64,000 nucleotides of DNA from Roseateles_B flavus (GTDB taxonomy: Bacteria > Pseudomonadota > Gammaproteobacteria > Burkholderiales > Burkholderiaceae_C): positions 1,246,638 through 1,310,637 of the forward strand of contig NZ_JBDPZC010000001.1 of NCBI RefSeq assembly GCF_039872765.1. Direction: 5' to 3'. This document shows positions 1-7,337 of this stretch, piece after piece. Below the pieces are notes generated by a model. It saw only the letters and a list, made by a program, of their open reading frames with translations. It was not told where the DNA came from and searched no databases. Numbering within the stretch: the stretch's first letter is position 1; the number at the start of each line of letters is the position of its first letter. A program made the translations under genes and the position numbers.

Positions 1-1064
1 CGGCCGGCCTGCGCGCCGTCCTCGCTGCGGATCTCGACGGCCGCGGCCTGGCCGTCCTGCACCACCAGGCGGGGGCGGCCCAGCAGGGTCTCGCCCTCAT
101 GGATGCTGAGGTGCAGGTCGATGGGCTGTGTGGCGGGCTGACTGCCCTGGGCCTGGACGCCATAGCCGAGGCCTGCCAGCAGCACGGCACACAGGCCCGC
201 GCCGACGCGGGCACGCCAGCGGTGGGCCGCGTGCAGGGGGTGGGTCTTGAGCATCAGGATTCTCCTCTTGAGTGGATGGCAGTCTTGCCAGGAAGCGGCC
301 AGCGCGGGCCAGGCCGCGTCGGCATCGGGGGCCTGCCCGGCCTTGAGCAGGGCGTGGGCGTAATGCGCCAGGTCCTGGGCGCGGGCCTGCTGCAGCACGA
401 GGGCGTCGCAGGCCAGCTCCTGGTCCTGCGCGAAGCGCCGCAGCGCCCACCAGGCCAGCGGGTTGAACCAATGCAGGCAGGCCAGCAGCCGGGCCAGCAA
501 GGTCCAGGCGTTGTCGCCGCGGCTTGCATGGGCCGCCTCGTGGGCCAGCACCAGGGCCTGCTCGGCGGGCGTGAAGCGCTGCTCGAAATCAGCCGGCAGG
601 ACCAGACGCGGCCGCCACAGGCCGATCAGGGCCGGGCTGCAGCCGGCCTGGCTGCGCCAGGGCTGCTGGCGGCGGTCCAGCTGCTTCAGCACGCGGGCGT
701 GGGCCCGCCCTTGCAGCAGCACCAGGGCCGAGACGCCCGCCAGCCAGCCCAGCACCAGCAGTGCCGGCCAGGCCCCGCCCTGCGCGGCGGCCGCGGGCGC
801 CGCGCCCCAGGGCAGCAGGGCGTCCGGGGGGGCCAGGCGCAGCAGGGGCAGGGGCGGCAGGGCCGCCGGGGTGGGCAGCAGAAGCCCCAGCAGGCCCAGG
901 GGCAGGGCGATCCAGGCGGCATGCACCGCCCGGGGACCCGCCGCCCGCATCAGCAGGGGGCGCAGCAACGTGAGCAGCAGCAGCGCGAGGCTCAGAAAGG
1001 CGGTGCAGCGCGCCAGGCCCTGCAGGACGGCCGCGGCGTCCAGCCCGTTCGGCAGTGGACTCAA
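1..1064 (-). CDS. M56 (BlaR1-like) membrane metallopeptidase, cut by the window edge
   Basis: Last gene of a blaI-M56-M56 module; its 3' end lies outside the window. It probably starts with TTG at 1064, whose TTGA overlaps the stop of the upstream M56 gene, with GGGGAG five bases before it. Read from there, the frame is open to base 1. The protein shows N-terminal hydrophobic segments, an HEAAH zinc-protease motif at about residues 175-179 and the downstream motif QELACDA typical of M56 peptidases. After a last membrane segment comes a periplasmic stretch that is incomplete here. BlaR1/MecR1 relatives are membrane sensors that relieve BlaI repression by proteolysis. No beta-lactamase gene is nearby, so the inducing signal is unknown. 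The family is clear; the start codon and C-terminal domain are less certain. Confidence 0.85.
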   Translation of the reverse strand, partial: MSPLPNGLDAAAVLQGLARCTAFLSLALLLLTLLRPLLMRAAGPRAVHAAWIALPLGLLGLLLPTPAALPPLPLLRLAPPDALLPWGAAPAAAAQGGAWPALLVLGWLAGVSALVLLQGRAHARVLKQLDRRQQPWRSQAGCSPALIGLWRPRLVLPADFEQRFTPAEQALVLAHEAAHASRGDNAWTLLARLLACLHWFNPLAWWALRRFAQDQELACDALVLQQARAQDLAHYAHALLKAGQAPDADAAWPALAASWQDCHPLKRRILMLKTHPLHAAHRWRARVGAGLCAVLLAGLGYGVQAQGSQPATQPIDLHLSIHEGETLLGRPRLVVQDGQAAAVEIRSEDGAQAG

Positions 1065-2590
1065 GGCTGCTCCCCGCGGGACAGGCGCCAGGCCTTGTCC
1101 TGGGCCTGCAGTGCCGAATGGTGGCGGCTGTGTTCGTCGAGGTACTCCGTCATGCGGGCGCGCTGCTGAGGCGACATCTCCTCGAGCTGCTGACGGTACA
1201 GGGCCTGGAAGGCCTCCGAGCGGGGGTCCTCGAGGCGCAGGCTGACCTGGGCCTGCACGACCTCCTGCGCGCCCTGCGGCAGGCGGGCCATGAGGCTGGT
1301 CTGACCCTTGCCCAGGATCACGGGCTGCAGCTCCGTGAGCGTCTTCCTGCAGTCCTTGTCCAGGATCTCGGTCCGGGGGCGGAACTCGCCGCCTGGCATG
1401 CGGTAGAGGTGCATGCCCAGGCACCAGTCCTTCATGGGCGCTACCAGCTGCATCTGCGAATAGGTGTCTTGCAGGGGATGGGCAAAGGCAAAGACCATGT
1501 CCTTGTGCTTCCAGCCTTCCTGCCCTTGCTGGCTGTCCAGCTGCACGACCAGGCCGATGGGACGGGCGCCCAGGGTGGCCGACTCCTTCTCCAGGTGCTG
1601 CATCATCCGCTCGAAGGCCTCCGAGCCTGAGACCGGCTGCGCGGCCCGGGCCAGCACGGTCAGGCCCAGGCACAGCCCGATGGCGCCGCCGCGGCCCAGC
1701 ACGCGCTGCCATGCCGGGCGGCGGTGCAGGCGCAGGCCCTTCACCCGCTCCAGCAGGGGATGACGGTGGGCCCAGCCGGTGCTCAGTACGGGCAGGGCGC
1801 GCTGGGGATGGGACTTCAGCAAGGCGTTGACATAGGTCTTCACAAGGGGCTCCTCTCCTGGGTTGTGGGGATGTGCTTGATTGAGTACGGCGGCGTCGCA
1901 GGCCACTTCCTGGTCCAGGCGCATGGCACGCAGGGCCCACCAGGCCAGTGGGTTGAACCATTGCAGGACCAGCAGGCCGGCGGCCAGCAGGTTCCAGGCG
2001 TTGTCATGGCGGCGTGCATGGACGGCCTCGTGCGCCAGGATCAAGGCCTGCTCGCGGGCGCTGAAGCGCGTCTCGAAGTCCTGAGGCAGGACGAGGCGGC
2101 CATGCCAGAGGCCCATCAGCGCGGGGCTCTCGCCAGCCGGGGCGCGCCAGGCATCGGCCTGGCGCAGCAGGCGGTCATTGAAACGGCGCTGGCGCTGCGC
2201 CAGCAGGGCGAGCAGGGCCAGGGCGCCCAGGCCCCAGCCGGCGAGCGCGAGTGCCTGGGGCGCCGGCCGGCCCGGGGCCGCGTCCGGCTGGGGCCGCGCC
2301 GCCGGGGCACTGGATGCAGGCGTCTGCGCAGCGGCCGCCGAAGGCGTCCGGAGCCAGGCGGGCACGGCGCGCTCCAGCGGCTGCACCGGCGAAGGCAAGA
2401 CCTGACCCTGCAGCAGGCGTGGCAGCGCCGGGCTCAGCATCATCAGGGGCACCAGCAGCCAGGCCAGGTAGATGGCGCCGGCGTCCAGCAGGCGCCGAAG
2501 CAGCGGGCGCAGCAGGGCCAGCAGCAGCACGGCGGCGCTGAACAGCAGGGTCTGTGTTGCCAGCAGCTGGATCCAGGGGGCCTCAGTCAT
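1061..2590 (-). CDS. M56 (BlaR1-like) membrane metallopeptidase
   Basis: A 509-aa membrane protease and probable antirepressor partner of the BlaI encoded just upstream. It has hydrophobic segments near residues 8-60 and 115-132, a proline/alanine-rich linker between them, HEAVH at about 187-191 and QEVACDA about 40 residues later. A further membrane segment near residue 300 precedes a C-terminal domain of about 200 residues that I do not recognise and that contains no penicillin-binding motif. Of two possible ATGs (2596, 2590), 2590 is preferred because GGGAG lies seven bases upstream of it. It overlaps the end of blaI by eight bases, so the two are translationally coupled. Its own stop overlaps the start of the next M56 gene. 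Confidence 0.9.
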   Translation of the reverse strand: MTEAPWIQLLATQTLLFSAAVLLLALLRPLLRRLLDAGAIYLAWLLVPLMMLSPALPRLLQGQVLPSPVQPLERAVPAWLRTPSAAAAQTPASSAPAARPQPDAAPGRPAPQALALAGWGLGALALLALLAQRQRRFNDRLLRQADAWRAPAGESPALMGLWHGRLVLPQDFETRFSAREQALILAHEAVHARRHDNAWNLLAAGLLVLQWFNPLAWWALRAMRLDQEVACDAAVLNQAHPHNPGEEPLVKTYVNALLKSHPQRALPVLSTGWAHRHPLLERVKGLRLHRRPAWQRVLGRGGAIGLCLGLTVLARAAQPVSGSEAFERMMQHLEKESATLGARPIGLVVQLDSQQGQEGWKHKDMVFAFAHPLQDTYSQMQLVAPMKDWCLGMHLYRMPGGEFRPRTEILDKDCRKTLTELQPVILGKGQTSLMARLPQGAQEVVQAQVSLRLEDPRSEAFQALYRQQLEEMSPQQRARMTEYLDEHSRHHSALQAQDKAWRLSRGEQP

Positions 2591-2948
2591 TTTCATGCTC
2601 CCGGATCAGCTGCTTGAGGGCCTGGATGTCGGCCTCGCTGAGCTTGCGCTCGGACGAGAACTGCGCCACCAGGGGCGCCAGGCTGCCGCCGAAGAGGCGG
2701 TCCAGCAGGCCCATGCTCTGGCGCTTGAGCCAGTGCTCGCGCTGCAGCACCGGGCTGTAGAGGTAGCGCCTGCCGTCCTTCTCGGCACTGATGGCGCCCT
2801 TGTTGAGCAGGCGGTTGAGCAGGGTCTTGATGGTGGCCAGCTGCCAGTCCTGGCGGTCCTGCAGGGCGGCGGCAATGTCCTCGGTGCTTTGCGGGGCATG
2901 GCCCCACAGCACTTCCATGATCTGGGCTTCGGCGTCGCTGATGTTCAT
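2583..2948 (-). CDS. BlaI/MecI/CopY-family transcriptional repressor (module 1)
   Basis: A 121-aa winged-helix repressor. The N-terminal half holds the DNA-binding domain, with the recognition-helix segment WQLATIKTLLNRLLNKG. The C-terminal half (LFGGSLAPLVAQFSSE) is the dimerisation region cleaved in BlaI relatives when the membrane protease fires. The ATG at 2948 gives the usual family N-terminus (MNISDAEAQIM). An in-frame extension to 3005 would run through the operator and is rejected. The promoter/operator directly upstream places the predicted transcription start on the A of this ATG, and no Shine-Dalgarno is visible, so the mRNA is probably leaderless. It is paralogous to the repressor at 7327-7698. 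Autoregulation of the blaI-M56-M56 unit is inferred. Confidence 0.95.
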   Translation of the reverse strand: MNISDAEAQIMEVLWGHAPQSTEDIAAALQDRQDWQLATIKTLLNRLLNKGAISAEKDGRRYLYSPVLQREHWLKRQSMGLLDRLFGGSLAPLVAQFSSERKLSEADIQALKQLIREHEND

Positions 2949-2953
2949 GGTCT

Positions 2954-2994
2954 GATTACGGTTGTAAACGTCGATATTGTTTACGCGTGTAATC
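2954..2994 (-). promoter_or_regulatory. blaI-1 promoter with paired BlaI operators
   Basis: Two dyads of form TTAC-N4-GTAA lie at 2956-2967 and 2981-2992, centred 25 bp apart. On the minus strand a -35-like TAAACA (2983-2978) and a -10-like CGTAAT (2960-2955) with a 17-bp spacer lie inside the two dyads. Repressor binding would therefore cover both promoter elements. The position +1 predicted from the -10 is 2948, the first base of the blaI ATG. The palindromes are seen directly; their use by BlaI is inferred from position and from the matching arrangement at 7701-7747. Confidence 0.75.
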
Positions 2995-3026
2995 GAATGA
3001 GGCAAGGGCCGACTGCTAGGGACTTA

Positions 3027-3072
3027 CCCGAGCCTGGCTCGGGCATGAAAAAACCCGCCGAGCGGCGGGTTT
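3027..3072 (-). terminator. Tandem hairpins with a rho-independent terminator (minus strand)
   Basis: A 9-bp stem (3051-3059 with 3064-3072, loop of four) is followed on the minus strand by a run of six T. A second hairpin (3027-3034 with 3036-3043) follows directly. This should end transcription coming from the chemoreceptor/TonB-like pair before the blaI-1 promoter. Confidence 0.8.
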
Positions 3073-3099
3073 GCGGGGTGAGGCGGCCTGGCGCCAGCG

Positions 3100-3302
3100 T
3101 GCGCCAAGCCCTGATGCAGGCTGGGTGCCTCTGGAGCTTGAGGGCTTGCAAGCCCTCAAGCCTTCGTCAGACAGGGGGCTCTGGAGGCTTGGCGCTTGCA
3201 TGCGCCAAGCCCTGATGCAGGCCGGGTGCCTCTGGAGCTTGAGGGCTTGCAAGCCCTCAAGCCTTCGTCAGGCACAAGACATGCCGCAGGGCATGTCTTG
3301 TG
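3100..3302. repeat. Cluster of direct repeats and perfect palindromes
   Basis: A 71-bp unit occurs at 3100-3170 and again at 3201-3271 with one mismatch. Each copy contains a 24-bp perfect palindrome (3137-3160 and 3238-3261). A 10-bp inverted repeat with a 6-base loop sits between them (3186-3211). A 13-bp stem with a 4-base loop (3273-3285/3290-3302) lies seven bases from the stop codon of the TonB-like gene. The cluster lies between that gene and its terminator, so it would be in the 3' UTR. It resembles an intergenic repeat family (REP/BIME type) rather than an insertion sequence; no ORF of its own is credible. Confidence 0.85.
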
Positions 3303-3309
3303 TCCTGAC

Positions 3310-3672
3310 TCAGTCCTCGTTCTTGAAGACGAGCTTGACTTCGTGGGTCTGCTTCTCGCCCGTGCCCTCGAAGCGCCATTCCATCAGCGCATTGGTCACC
3401 GCACGGTCGAAGATGCGCTTGGGCTCGGCCTCCAGGATCTCGACGCCGGTCACCTTGCCATCGGCATCGATCAGGATCTTGGCCTTGACGCTGCCGCCAT
3501 TCACGCCCTTCTGCGTGGCCTCGCGCGGGAACTCCGGCGGCACCTTCTTGACGATCTTGGGGCTGGCGTGCGCGGCAACGCTCAGCAGGGCGGCGCCCAC
3601 AAAGGCCAGCAGCCAGCGGGAGATGCCTGTCTTGTCGAACATGGGGTTCATGGCCTTGCGCTTCATCTGCAT
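3310..3672 (-). CDS. Secreted TonB C-terminal-domain protein
   Basis: A 120-aa exported protein: signal peptide with hydrophobic core WLLAFVGAALLSVA and likely cleavage after AHA, then a single TonB C-terminal-like domain (PPEFPREATQKGVNGGSV, ALMEWRFEGT). It lacks the N-terminal membrane anchor and proline-rich spacer of true TonB, so it is unlikely to energise receptors on its own. The ATG at 3672 is chosen because AGGGAA lies four bases upstream and a proper signal peptide follows. An ATG at 3699 overlapping the chemoreceptor stop has no ribosome-binding site and adds a histidine-rich tail. It is probably transcribed with the chemoreceptor. Its role is unknown; a periplasmic partner of that receptor is one possibility. 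Confidence 0.85.
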   Translation of the reverse strand: MQMKRKAMNPMFDKTGISRWLLAFVGAALLSVAAHASPKIVKKVPPEFPREATQKGVNGGSVKAKILIDADGKVTGVEILEAEPKRIFDRAVTNALMEWRFEGTGEKQTHEVKLVFKNED

Positions 3673-3695
3673 GGTGTTCCCTGGATGGTGGTGGT

Positions 3696-5246
3696 TCATG
3701 TGCCGGTACGGAAGAAGTCTACGGCCTGCAGCAGGCGCGAAGAGCTGTCGGTCAGGGCCTCGGTGGAGCGGGTCAGCTCGCTCACCAGGCTGGCGTTTTG
3801 CTGGGTGCTGCGGTCCAGCTCGTTCATGGCCTGGTTGACCACGCCCACGCCGCTGGCCTGCTCCTGAGCCGAGTGCGAGATCTCTTCGATCAGCTGGCCC
3901 ATGTTGTTGACCTCGTCGACCACACTGCGGATGGTGGCGCCGGCATTGTTGACGTGGCCCGTGCCCTGCTCGACGCGCACGGAGGATTCCTGGATCAGGA
4001 CCTTGATTTCCTTGGCCGCCGCGGCCGCACGCGAGGCGAGGGCGCGGACTTCCGAGGCCACCACCGCGAAGCCTTTGCCGTGCTCGCCGGCACGGGCCGC
4101 CTCCACGGCCGCGTTCAGGGCCAGGATGTTGGTCTGGAAGGCGATGCCGTCGATGACGCCGATGATGTCGCCGATCTTCTTGGAGCTGGCGCTGATCTCC
4201 TGCATGGTCTCGACGACCTGGGCCACGGCATTGCCACCGGCCGAGGCCGATTGGCGGGCCTTGCCGGCGATGTTGGCAGCCTTGCGGGTCAGCTCGCTGG
4301 CGCCGCTGAGGTTGGCGGCGATCTCCTCCACCGAGGCGGCCGTGGTCTGCAGATTGGACGCCGATCGGGCGGTGCGCTCCGAAAGGTTGTTGTTGCCTCC
4401 GGCGATGTCCCCGGAGTTCTGCGCCACCTCGCGAGCGGCGGTGCTCACGCTGCTGACCACGCCGCGCAGGGCGCGCTGCATCTCCTGCATGGCGTCCAGC
4501 ATCTGGCCGAGCTCGTCGCTGCCCATGGTGCGGATGTCGTGCGTCAGGTCGCCCTGGCTGATGGCCTCGGCGGCGCTGCGGGCCTCGTGCACCGGCACGA
4601 TGATGCTGCGGGTGATTAGCAGGCCGCCCCCGGCGCCCAGCACCACCGCGGCGATCACCAGCACCACGGTGACGATGACGGAATTGCGCGCCACCTCGCC
4701 GTCGGCGATGGCGAGGTCCTTGGCCGTCTCGAACTGCAGGTCCACCAGCTGCTTGAGCCCGTCCTGGTAGGCCTGCTGGGCGGGGCGGACGTCAGTGATC
4801 AGGCTCTCGCGGGCCTCGTCGGGGCTGCCGTCGGCCTGGACCTTGAGGAACTTGGCCACCGAGGCGAAGAACTTGGCCTGGCGTTCCTTGACGCTGCTGA
4901 GAACCTCGGTCTCCCTGGGGGTGTCGATCTGCTGCTGCAGCGCGCCCAGCTGCTTGTCGATCTCCTGCAGGGCGCCATCGATGGCGGCCTTCTGCTTCTT
5001 GATCTGGCGAGCCTCGTCCAGCAGCAGCAGGTCGCGCGAGGCGCGGGCAATGACGTTGACATTGCCTTCCAGCGTATTGGCCGCCGCGATCTTGACCAGG
5101 CTCTGGTTGGCCGTGCGGTCCAGATCCTTGGCCAGGCGGTTGGCGCTGCTGGCACCGTAGGCACCGATGACCACCAGCAGCACGATCAGCAGCCCGTAGC
5201 TGAGGGAGAGGCGCTGGCTGATGCGCAGGCTTGTCAGAAAGCTCAT
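3696..5246 (-). CDS. Methyl-accepting chemotaxis protein
   Basis: A 516-aa transmembrane chemoreceptor. A first membrane helix near residues 13-33 is followed by a periplasmic four-helix-bundle-type sensor (about 34-188), a second helix around 189-211, a HAMP region, and a long cytoplasmic coiled coil. The signalling hairpin tip carries the invariant segment GIAFQTNILALNAAVEAARA. It lacks the C-terminal NWETF-type pentapeptide, so it likely relies on other receptors for adaptation enzymes. The sensor shows no recognisable ligand motif. No che genes are adjacent; the TonB-like gene follows within 30 bases on the same strand. Confidence 0.95.
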   Translation of the reverse strand: MSFLTSLRISQRLSLSYGLLIVLLVVIGAYGASSANRLAKDLDRTANQSLVKIAAANTLEGNVNVIARASRDLLLLDEARQIKKQKAAIDGALQEIDKQLGALQQQIDTPRETEVLSSVKERQAKFFASVAKFLKVQADGSPDEARESLITDVRPAQQAYQDGLKQLVDLQFETAKDLAIADGEVARNSVIVTVVLVIAAVVLGAGGGLLITRSIIVPVHEARSAAEAISQGDLTHDIRTMGSDELGQMLDAMQEMQRALRGVVSSVSTAAREVAQNSGDIAGGNNNLSERTARSASNLQTTAASVEEIAANLSGASELTRKAANIAGKARQSASAGGNAVAQVVETMQEISASSKKIGDIIGVIDGIAFQTNILALNAAVEAARAGEHGKGFAVVASEVRALASRAAAAAKEIKVLIQESSVRVEQGTGHVNNAGATIRSVVDEVNNMGQLIEEISHSAQEQASGVGVVNQAMNELDRSTQQNASLVSELTRSTEALTDSSSRLLQAVDFFRTGT

Positions 5247-5449
5247 GTTCTTGTCCTCGCGGTTGGAGTCCCGAAAGGCACAGATTCAGGCCTCCAGGAC
5301 GGGCGCGGGATGCTGGCGGGACCGGTGCCGCATCGAGCCGTGCCTGTTTCCGATTGTGTCGGCAGCACTCGCTCCTTGGGGGAGGTCAAATGCGCACAAT
5401 TTGATGCGCATTTCGCGGTCGGCTGGCAAATATGCGGCGTGTCCGGGCC
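5247..5449. other. Intergenic leader of the chemoreceptor, with an inverted repeat
   Basis: The 203-bp stretch upstream of the chemoreceptor start holds an 8-bp inverted repeat, AAATGCGC (5388-5395) and GCGCATTT (5406-5413), 10 bp apart and about 140-165 bp before the ATG. It is AT-richer than its surroundings and may be a promoter/operator region, but I see no convincing -10/-35 pair or sigma-28 box. Confidence 0.4.
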
Positions 5450-6082
5450 TCAATCGAGCTGCAAACCGAGGCTCTCCGGGTTACCCCTGCCCTGGCGGAT
5501 GAGCACGGGTTCCTCGCCGCTGAGGTCGATCACGGTGGTGGGCTGCATGGGGCAGGCGCCGGCATCGATGATGGCCTGCAGCTGGCGGTCGAAGCGCTCG
5601 CTGATCTCGTGCGCATCGTTGAGGGGCTGCTCCTCGCCGGGCGGGATCAGGGTGGTGGCCAGCAGGGGCTGGCCCAGCAGCTCCAGCAGGTCCAGCGTGA
5701 CGCGATGGTCCGGCACGCGCAGGCCAATGGTGCGGCGTGACGGGTGCGAGACCCGGCGCGGCACCTCCTTGGTCGCCTCGAGGATGAAGGTGAAGGGCCC
5801 CGGCGTGGCGTTCTTCAGCAGGCGGTACTGCTTGTTGTCCACCCGGGCGTAGGTGGCCAGCTCGCTGAGGTCGCGGCACAGCAGGGTCAGGTGGTGCTTC
5901 TCGTCGACCCCGCGCACGCGGCGCAGGGCGTCCGCGGCGGCCTTGTCGTCGAGGTGGCAGACCAGGGCATAGCTGGAGTCGGTGGGGATGGCGACCACGC
6001 CGCCGGCATGCAGGATCTGCACGGCCTGGCGCAGAAAGCGGGGCTGCGGGTTGTCGGGATGGACTTCAAAGAGTTGGGCCAT
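5450..6082 (-). CDS. yciO: YciO-type member of the TsaC/Sua5/YrdC family
   Basis: A 210-aa protein with the YrdC fold that in TsaC/Sua5 makes threonylcarbamoyl-AMP for tRNA t6A; the cellular role of the YciO branch is less settled. The N-terminus (MAQLFEVHPDNPQPRFLRQA) and the nucleotide/bicarbonate-site segment (GGVVAIPTDSSYALVCHL, about residues 25-42) match the YciO subgroup. The match to E. coli YciO fixes the start at 6082; another ATG at 6091 is possible and an upstream TTG is unlikely. Unusually, the start codon lies in the 3' arm of a 15-bp hairpin. In E. coli yciO adjoins yciV; here a BlaI/M56 module separates them. Confidence 0.92.
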   Translation of the reverse strand: MAQLFEVHPDNPQPRFLRQAVQILHAGGVVAIPTDSSYALVCHLDDKAAADALRRVRGVDEKHHLTLLCRDLSELATYARVDNKQYRLLKNATPGPFTFILEATKEVPRRVSHPSRRTIGLRVPDHRVTLDLLELLGQPLLATTLIPPGEEQPLNDAHEISERFDRQLQAIIDAGACPMQPTTVIDLSGEEPVLIRQGRGNPESLGLQLD

Positions 6083-6110
6083 GACAGGCATGGTGTGCCT
6101 GTCATGGCCC
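6076..6110 (-). promoter_or_regulatory. 15-bp perfect hairpin sequestering the yciO start codon
   Basis: Bases 6076-6090 and 6096-6110 are perfect reverse complements with a 5-base loop. In the minus-strand RNA the yciO ATG (6082-6080) is inside the 3' arm, and the alternative ATG at 6091 is at the loop. There is no T tract on the minus strand, so it is not a standard terminator. It could act as a translational switch or an RNA-stability element downstream of the M56 gene. Confidence 0.7.
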
Positions 6111-6140
6111 GGGGTGTGTGGCAAGGATGCTGCGCAGGTG

Positions 6141-7337
6141 TCAGTCGATGACGAAGACGAACTCCTGCATCACCTCCATGCCTCTCGTGGTGGGCTTGCA
6201 GGCATAGCCCTGGATGGACTCCTGAACGGCCGCCCTGAGAGCCGGCTCGCCGGCGATCCTGATGTTGAAGGGCTCACCCTTGGGGCTGACCTCGTAGATG
6301 GCGACCAGCTCAAAGCGGCCGCGCAGGTCCACCTCCGGCACATTGGGCTTGGGCATGACATGGCACACGGAGCCGGCCGTCAGGGGCTTGCCCTGGGTGC
6401 CAGCGGTCGAGGGCGTGTCCGCTGACCTCAGGGCCTGGACGGCGCCCGCGGCCAGCAGCGCGACGGCACTCAGGCCCAGGCGCGCCAGGTGGCGGCGCCA
6501 GCTGGGAAGATGGGAACTTGTCTTCAGCATTTCGATCCTCTCCTTCAAGGGATGGGTGGGCTGCCAGGCCGAGGCAGTGATCGGTACTGCGGGGACTGCA
6601 AATCGGGGATCCGTCTTCAGCAGCGCCTGCGCATAGGCGCGCCATTGCCCGGGTTGGCGGCGCAGCAGGGCGGCGTCGCAGGCCAGCTCCTGGTCGTGAC
6701 GCAGGGCCGGCAGGGCCCACCACAGCAGCGGGTTGAACCAGGCCAGGGCCTGCAGCAGGGCGGCGAGCAGGCGCACGGCGTTGTCATGGCGGCGGGCGTG
6801 CTGGGCCTCATGGGCCAGCACCCAGGCCCGCTCCTGTGGTGTGAAGCGCTCCTCGAAGTCCAAGGGCAGCAGCAGGCGCGGCTTCCACACGCCCACCAGG
6901 CCTGGCGAGCTGCCCCGCGGCGTACGCAGGCAGTCCTGCAGGTCCATGGGCAGGGCACGCAGGAAGCGCCGGTGCCGATGCCAGTGCCCGCCCGCCACCA
7001 GCAGCGCGCCCACGGCCCACACCAGGGGCCACGACAGACCGGGCAGGGCCGCCTGGGCCCGGGCGTCGAACGTGGCCATGGTGGCGTGCCAGACCACTGG
7101 CGCGAGCGTGAGCTGCGTCAGGCCAGCGTCGGGCAGCGCGGTGCCGGCCACGCACAGCAGCGGCAGCAGCCACAGCGCATAGGCCTCCTGCGGGCCGGCC
7201 AGGCGCCGCAGGGGACGCCTCAGCAGGGCCACCGCGAGGAGGCCCAGGCTCAAGCCGAGATGGGCCTGCCAGAGCCCCAGCAGCCCGGCCTCCAGCCACG
7301 CGGGCAGCCCGGCAGCGCCGAGTCCTTCAGTGCTCAT
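6141..7337 (-). CDS. M56 (BlaR1-like) metallopeptidase with TonB-like C-terminal domain
   Basis: A 398-aa membrane protease and probable partner of BlaI-2. Hydrophobic helices lie near residues 10-70, HEAQH at about 176-180 and QELACDA about 40 residues on. A membrane segment near residue 295 precedes a periplasmic domain (last ~70 residues, with LRGRFELVAIYEVSPKGEP and a terminal EFVFVID) that resembles the TonB C-terminal fold. Start chosen at 7337, where AAGGAG lies seven bases upstream; an ATG at 7343 is too close to it. It overlaps the end of blaI-2 by 11 bases. M56/TonB fusions are known in Proteobacteria, but their substrates are not well established. Confidence 0.92.
   Translation of the reverse strand: MSTEGLGAAGLPAWLEAGLLGLWQAHLGLSLGLLAVALLRRPLRRLAGPQEAYALWLLPLLCVAGTALPDAGLTQLTLAPVVWHATMATFDARAQAALPGLSWPLVWAVGALLVAGGHWHRHRRFLRALPMDLQDCLRTPRGSSPGLVGVWKPRLLLPLDFEERFTPQERAWVLAHEAQHARRHDNAVRLLAALLQALAWFNPLLWWALPALRHDQELACDAALLRRQPGQWRAYAQALLKTDPRFAVPAVPITASAWQPTHPLKERIEMLKTSSHLPSWRRHLARLGLSAVALLAAGAVQALRSADTPSTAGTQGKPLTAGSVCHVMPKPNVPEVDLRGRFELVAIYEVSPKGEPFNIRIAGEPALRAAVQESIQGYACKPTTRGMEVMQEFVFVID

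Noticed and set aside
6083..6124. Longer yciO reading from TTG 6124
   Set aside because: No Shine-Dalgarno, and the extra residues encode only the hairpin arms; alignment to E. coli YciO starts at 6082.
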